From DYEC01 sp034434695 (GTDB lineage Bacteria; Chloroflexota; Anaerolineae; Anaerolineales; Anaerolineaceae), in NCBI GenBank assembly GCA_034434695.1, contig DAOTYY010000130.1:1-18212 (forward strand): DNA of 18,212 nt, given 5' to 3'. A program made the translations under genes and the position numbers. Position 1 is the first letter of the stretch, and each line of letters starts with the position of its first letter. Positions 14,541-18,212 of the stretch are shown piece after piece. A model generated the notes under the pieces. That model had not been told where the DNA came from and ran no database searches. It worked only from the letters and a program-made list of their open reading frames with translations.

Positions 14541-15164
14541 ATGGAACATTTTGGAAAAAATGCTTTATCGGTGAATGTTGGTCAGAGGTTACGAATCCTG
14601 CGCGAGGAAAGGAATATATCCTTACGAGAGCTAGCGCGGCGTAGCGGTCTTTCCGCAAACGCTCTAAGCATGATTGAACGAGAGCTAACTTCCCCTTCGG
14701 TAAGCACACTAGATAAGATTGCAACTGCTTTGGGCATTTCAATTACTGCATTTTTTCATCAAGAACCCCAACGCCGCTCGGTGGTCTTTGTCAAGGCAAA
14801 TGAACGCTCGCGCATTCCATTTTTACGAGGATTGTGGGAAGGCCTTGGTGGAGAATTCTTTTCCGGACGCATGAACGCTTTCCTGCTCACATTGGAAAAT
14901 GGCGGAAACAGCGGGCCGTTTGGAATGGTCCACGGCGGGCACGAATTCGCCTTTTGTCTGCGCGGAATACTAGAATACGAGGTTTCTGGTGAGCGGTATC
15001 CACTAGAAGCCGGGGATAGTCTGATCTTCAGCGCGCAAATGGTCCACCGCTGGCGAAATCCAGGCAATGTTGTAGCAAACGCCGTTATCGTAATTGCGGG
15101 ATTTGAAGATGCAGAACGCCCAGGCAATTATCACACTTCGTCATTGCCGAAAGAAAAAGCATAA
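14541..15164 (+). CDS. XRE-family transcriptional regulator with C-terminal cupin domain
   Basis: Residues 13-67 form an XRE helix-turn-helix (LRILREERNISLRELARRSG, then LSMIERELTSPSVSTLDKIATALG). Residues about 112-187 form a cupin barrel with VHGGHEF (130-136), GDSLIFSAQMVHRW (158-171) and the likely metal- or ligand-side histidines His131, His134 and His169. The architecture is that of MmsR/PuuR-type regulators that sense small metabolites such as polyamines or amino acids. The ligand here is unknown. A GGAGG is placed properly before the ATG at 14541. The gene follows the YdcF-like gene by 51 bases on the same strand and converges on dinG, with only 14 bases between the stops. What it regulates is not evident. 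Confidence 0.88.
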   Translation: MEHFGKNALSVNVGQRLRILREERNISLRELARRSGLSANALSMIERELTSPSVSTLDKIATALGISITAFFHQEPQRRSVVFVKANERSRIPFLRGLWEGLGGEFFSGRMNAFLLTLENGGNSGPFGMVHGGHEFAFCLRGILEYEVSGERYPLEAGDSLIFSAQMVHRWRNPGNVVANAVIVIAGFEDAERPGNYHTSSLPKEKA

Positions 15165-15178
15165 GCACCTTGCAGGGG

Positions 15179-17965
15179 TTACAAATTCAACCAGCGCGCT
15201 GCTTCGCGCGGCAGGTTTTGCATTGAGTCGATTTTGAGTGTACACTGAGGTAGTGACTGTATGAAAAGTTTGCCATAGCGTTTAGTCAAAACGCGACGGT
15301 CAAGAATTACTACCACCCCCCGATCCGATTGAGTGCGAATCAATCGTCCAAATCCCTGGCGGAAGCGCAGAATAGCCTCTGGCAAGTTATATTGATTGAA
15401 GGGGTCCTCAAAAGTCTCAGACCGCGCAGCGATAATTGGATCGGAGGGTACATCAAAAGGCAACTTTACAATCACCAGCACGGAAAGAGCTTCGCCTGGA
15501 ATATCTACGCCTTCCCAAAAGGCACGTGTACCAAGCAAAATAGCCTTGTCTGCGCCGCGGAAGGTTTCTAACAACGTATTCGCAGATGCACCTTCGCCTT
15601 GCTCATAGACAATAATACCCGCCTCAGCCAGCGCTGGAGCAATCGCCTGCGAAGTTTTCCTCAACTGCGCATATGAAGTGAACAATGCTAAAAGTCGTCC
15701 ATTTGTTGCCTTACTCAGACGGATCAAGACATTTTCAACTGCGCGCTGGTAATTACCAGTGTCAGAAGGTTCGGGAATATCATTGACCAAATATAAAAGA
15801 GCCGAATTTTCGTAATCAAACGGTGAACCCAAAATCAACTCCTCAGCTTCATCCGCATAAAGACGCTCGCGCAAATAATCAAAACTTTCATCAGTGGTCA
15901 GTGTAGCTGATGTAAGGATCACACTGGATTTTTGATGCCAGAGATACTCTTCCATCAGAGAACCAATCTGAAGCGGCGCCATCTGAAGAACAAGCTGATT
16001 ACGGTTCGGCTGAATTTCTACCCAGTACACCGTGTCGGATAAAGGATTGCTGACCAGCGCAGTAATATACCCCTCAGCTTCAGCCAGCCGGCGGTAAAGA
16101 TTACCTAAATCCCCCTGTGCATCCTCTAACTCTTCCGGAACAGCACCTTGTAACTCACCGATTTCTTTATATAGTTGAGCCAGCAAATTAAGCAATAACT
16201 TATAGGTTTCATCCGCAGTCTCCCATGCCATCTCAATTTCCGCCCAACCAGGCTGTGTGCGAGTGGCACGGGTAATGCGTTCTTGCTGTCCATAAACACT
16301 GATCGGGTTGCCCTCACGTTGTTCTTCCAAGAAGCTGGCTATGCTCGCGAAAACTTGCTTGAGGTCATGTTCCAGGCGAAATGACAGGTCAGTACCACGT
16401 CGAATAGCTTGATCAAAAGCTGCCAAGTCTGACGGGCTGAGGATTTTAGCAAGAATGCTCAACATCCGCCCCAACACGCCACTTGAAGTACCCCCCAGCT
16501 CCTTGAGCAATCTTTGCAGATCGTTTTGAGTGATCCGGTAACTTAATGCATTTGTAGTGGCTTCTTCCAAATGATGGGCTTCATCCAAAATCAAATAATT
16601 GTACTCTGGCAGGACACGATTGCCAGTAACTGCATCCGCCAGCAATAACGCATGGTTGACAATAATCAAATGGGCATTTTGAGCAGCCTGATGCGCTAGG
16701 AAAAACGGGCAGTTCCCTCCCATACGACCCAGACAGATTTCGCTCTTACAGCCCTCATCCTCGGCTGAGAGGCGTTCCCAAACATCTCTTTCAACAGGTC
16801 CATGCAGGTTTATCTCAGTGCGGTCACCGCTACCGCCCTCCAACAGCCAGACAAATATCTTTGCCAGAACGCGCATTTGATCGACATTCTCTGGCCCGCT
16901 CTGGCGGATTTTTTCCAGCTTGCGAGGACACAAATAATTGTTTCGTCCTTTCAAAACAACTGCCCGCAGGTCAAGGTTGAGTGCTTGCCGGACATCAGGA
17001 ATATCCTTCTTGATTAGCTGGTCTTGCAAATTAATCGTATTCGTTGAAATAACAACCCGCTGATGATTCTGCAATGCCCAAATTGCCGCCGGAACCAGAT
17101 AGGCAAAAGATTTTCCTGTACCCGTCCCGGCTTCCACCATCAGGTGCTGGCTATTGGACAAGGCATTAGCAATCGCCCGTAACATTTCCACCTGCTGCTG
17201 TCGGGTTTCAAAGTTATCGTAATAATGGGAAAAAGGGCCTCCGGGCTCCAGTAGGGCAGCAATCTCATCCACATCAAGCGGAACTGGTGGATTAACGGGT
17301 GAAAGAGGCTCTCCGATTTGCAAATATGCCGCCATTGATTGAAAAGTGGGTGAAAATGAAGGCGAAGGAACCGTGCGCCTATTAGTTCGCAAAATCTGTT
17401 CAAATACCCAACCCGCCCCCCAATCAAACGGCTCGCTCAAACGAACGACCTCTGCAATTAATTCAATCGGTAAGGTTTGCGCTTTTTCGTAAAGTCGAGT
17501 GAATACTGCGTGAGTTAGACGGGCATCATCCAGAGCGCGATGCCTTGCAGGAAAAGGGATTCCAAGCAATTGTCCAAGCGCCCCAAGGCTGTAACGACTG
17601 GCGGTCGGAAGTAAAACCGCAGCCAGCTCGTAGGTATCAATCACCTGGCTATAAACCTGAAGACCAACCCGTTCTAGAAAGGCAAGATCAAAACCAACAG
17701 AATGACCTAAAACGGGACTATCACCGATAAAATCCTCAAACGCCTTAATAATAGACTGTACGGGGGGAGCATTTCGCACCATTTCATTGGTAATGCCAGT
17801 TAATTGAGTAATCAATGGGGGAATCAGCCGATTCGGGTTAACCAACGTTGACCATTCGGCTTCCACACGCCGTCCTGAAAAACGGACGGCGCCAATTTCA
17901 ATGATCGAATCACTTGATGGATCAAGACCTGTGGTTTCGACATCCAAGGCGACAATCGAGGGCAT
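15179..17965 (-). CDS. dinG: DinG-family helicase fused to a DnaQ-like 3'-5' exonuclease
   Basis: This 928-residue protein resembles the exonuclease-helicase form of DinG known from Bacillus and Staphylococcus. N-terminal DEDDh exonuclease, about 3-165: ExoI DVETTG (Asp8, Glu10), ExoII HSVGFDLAF (Asp93) and ExoIII HRALDDA (His142, with Asp146 and Asp147 following). The helicase starts at about 240: Walker A EAGTGTGKS (278-286); an iron-sulphur domain with Cys346, Cys406, Cys411 and Cys419; IIVNHALLL; DEAH at 461-464; and in the C-terminal domain motif VI, QGFGRLIRT. All four cysteines are present, so a 4Fe-4S, XPD-like 5'-3' helicase is expected; in the staphylococcal relative the cluster and helicase activity are reported lost, so this copy differs. 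It acts on R-loops or blocked forks in DNA repair. The ATG at 17965 lies six bases after a TATAAT. Confidence 0.93.
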   Translation of the reverse strand: MPSIVALDVETTGLDPSSDSIIEIGAVRFSGRRVEAEWSTLVNPNRLIPPLITQLTGITNEMVRNAPPVQSIIKAFEDFIGDSPVLGHSVGFDLAFLERVGLQVYSQVIDTYELAAVLLPTASRYSLGALGQLLGIPFPARHRALDDARLTHAVFTRLYEKAQTLPIELIAEVVRLSEPFDWGAGWVFEQILRTNRRTVPSPSFSPTFQSMAAYLQIGEPLSPVNPPVPLDVDEIAALLEPGGPFSHYYDNFETRQQQVEMLRAIANALSNSQHLMVEAGTGTGKSFAYLVPAAIWALQNHQRVVISTNTINLQDQLIKKDIPDVRQALNLDLRAVVLKGRNNYLCPRKLEKIRQSGPENVDQMRVLAKIFVWLLEGGSGDRTEINLHGPVERDVWERLSAEDEGCKSEICLGRMGGNCPFFLAHQAAQNAHLIIVNHALLLADAVTGNRVLPEYNYLILDEAHHLEEATTNALSYRITQNDLQRLLKELGGTSSGVLGRMLSILAKILSPSDLAAFDQAIRRGTDLSFRLEHDLKQVFASIASFLEEQREGNPISVYGQQERITRATRTQPGWAEIEMAWETADETYKLLLNLLAQLYKEIGELQGAVPEELEDAQGDLGNLYRRLAEAEGYITALVSNPLSDTVYWVEIQPNRNQLVLQMAPLQIGSLMEEYLWHQKSSVILTSATLTTDESFDYLRERLYADEAEELILGSPFDYENSALLYLVNDIPEPSDTGNYQRAVENVLIRLSKATNGRLLALFTSYAQLRKTSQAIAPALAEAGIIVYEQGEGASANTLLETFRGADKAILLGTRAFWEGVDIPGEALSVLVIVKLPFDVPSDPIIAARSETFEDPFNQYNLPEAILRFRQGFGRLIRTQSDRGVVVILDRRVLTKRYGKLFIQSLPQCTLKIDSMQNLPREAARWLNL

Positions 17966-17971
17966 AAGATG

Positions 17972-17977
17972 ATTATA
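17972..17977 (-). promoter_or_regulatory. -10 element of dinG, predicting a leaderless transcript
   Basis: On the minus strand a consensus TATAAT occupies 17977-17972. Six bases separate it from the A of the dinG ATG (17965), so transcription would begin at or beside the start codon. No Shine-Dalgarno sequence fits in this gap. A matching -35 is weak. Confidence 0.5.
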
Positions 17978-18011
17978 CCATCCGCAATTCTTCGGGTCAC
18001 ATCATTTGGCA

Positions 18012-18020
18012 TGCTATAAT
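18012..18020 (+). promoter_or_regulatory. Extended -10 promoter reading rightward
   Basis: TGCTATAAT is a consensus extended -10 (TG one base before TATAAT at 18015-18020), with no strong -35. It is divergent from the dinG promoter and would start transcription near 18027, upstream of the truncated gene start at 18058. Confidence 0.5.
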
Positions 18021-18057
18021 AAAAAGGTAATCATACCATTCCTCAAGGATAGCTGGT

Positions 18058-18099
18058 ATGGCAAAGCGGATTTTAGTAACTCACCTTACGCAGATTTGA
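18058..18099 (+). pseudogene. Gene start apparently cut by an IS after about eight codons
   Basis: A promoter, an AAGGA (18044-18048) and an ATG lead into MAKRILVT, after which the reading continues only as HLTQI and stop. MAKRILVT is a very common beginning of methionyl-tRNA synthetases and of NAD-dependent nucleotide-sugar epimerases. The transposase start follows 13 bases after the stop codon. I infer that the IS left end lies at about 18080-18085 and that the rest of the gene is beyond the right edge. Eight residues cannot settle which gene it was. Confidence 0.4.
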
Positions 18100-18112
18100 G
18101 TAAACTTGGTGT

Positions 18113-18212
18113 ATGAAAAACGGCAAACTCCTGGACTTGTACAGCGACTATCTGATAAGCGCCTTTGGGCAAACCACCGCGACCGGGCTGTCCTCCCTGT
18201 TGGATGGTGAAG
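18113..18212 (+). CDS. N-terminus of an IS transposase (runs off the window)
   Basis: From the ATG at 18113, 33 codons read KLLDLYSDYLISAFGQTTA and then a TGLSSLLDGE phrase, typical of the start of a DDE transposase group (IS701/IS4-like) in which this region precedes the catalytic core. No frameshift appears in the visible part. The end repeat of the element should lie between about 18080 and 18112, but it does not match the 17-bp repeat of the IS at 10079-11416, so this is a different element. Family assignment is by resemblance. Confidence 0.6.
   Translation, partial: MKNGKLLDLYSDYLISAFGQTTATGLSSLLDGE

Noticed and set aside
18078..18112. Left terminal repeat of the right-hand IS
   Set aside because: No sequence here matches the other IS ends and the right end is outside the window, so an exact boundary cannot be supported.

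Overview
The window looks like a chromosomal segment of an anaerobic or facultative bacterium, most plausibly Chloroflexota (Anaerolineae-like). That placement is an inference from protein flavour: a long-form formate-tetrahydrofolate ligase, an exonuclease-fused DinG helicase, a CbiM-PDGLE/CbiQ/CbiO transporter, and a type of DDE transposase common in that phylum. Nothing here fixes the species. The core genes have moderate GC; two decayed mobile segments (about 9040-9795 and 10340-11390) are visibly GC-richer.

Layout. 3-122: tail of an unrecognised gene. 160-3551: a tight three-gene operon for a 2-oxoacid (pyruvate- or acetoin-type) dehydrogenase complex, E1alpha, E1beta and E2, without an E3 gene. 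3552-5424: a decay zone with a HigA-type antitoxin remnant, a HisC/CobD-like aminotransferase pseudogene (in-frame stop, lost PLP lysine) and a transposase N-terminal remnant. 5425-8399: a Fur-family repressor divergent from a cbiMQO-type cobalt/nickel ECF transporter operon; a perfect palindrome overlaps the -35 of the transporter promoter. 8400-11416: a second decay zone with an inverted-repeat array shaped like a tyrosine-recombinase core site, a broken tyrosine recombinase, and a broken insertion sequence with perfect 17-bp terminal repeats. 11576-13636: the formate-tetrahydrofolate ligase gene with its own promoter and hairpin. 13695-15164: a YdcF/ElyC-type membrane protein and an XRE-cupin regulator. 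15179-17965 (minus): dinG-type exonuclease-helicase, possibly leaderless. 18012-18212: a divergent promoter and gene start that appears to be cut after about eight codons by an incoming IS whose transposase runs off the window.

Functionally, the dehydrogenase complex (acyl-CoA formation), the one-carbon ligase (10-formyl-THF) and the cobalt/nickel importer would fit a fermentative or acetyl-CoA-centred anaerobe, but they are separate transcription units and no joint system is proven. I do not see a clear new biological system. The items most worth a check are the recombinase-core-like repeat array, the Fur/palindrome/ECF-transporter regulatory unit with its CbiM start conflict, the E2 with two subunit-binding domains and an Asn in the catalytic motif, and the gene start disrupted by the right-hand IS.
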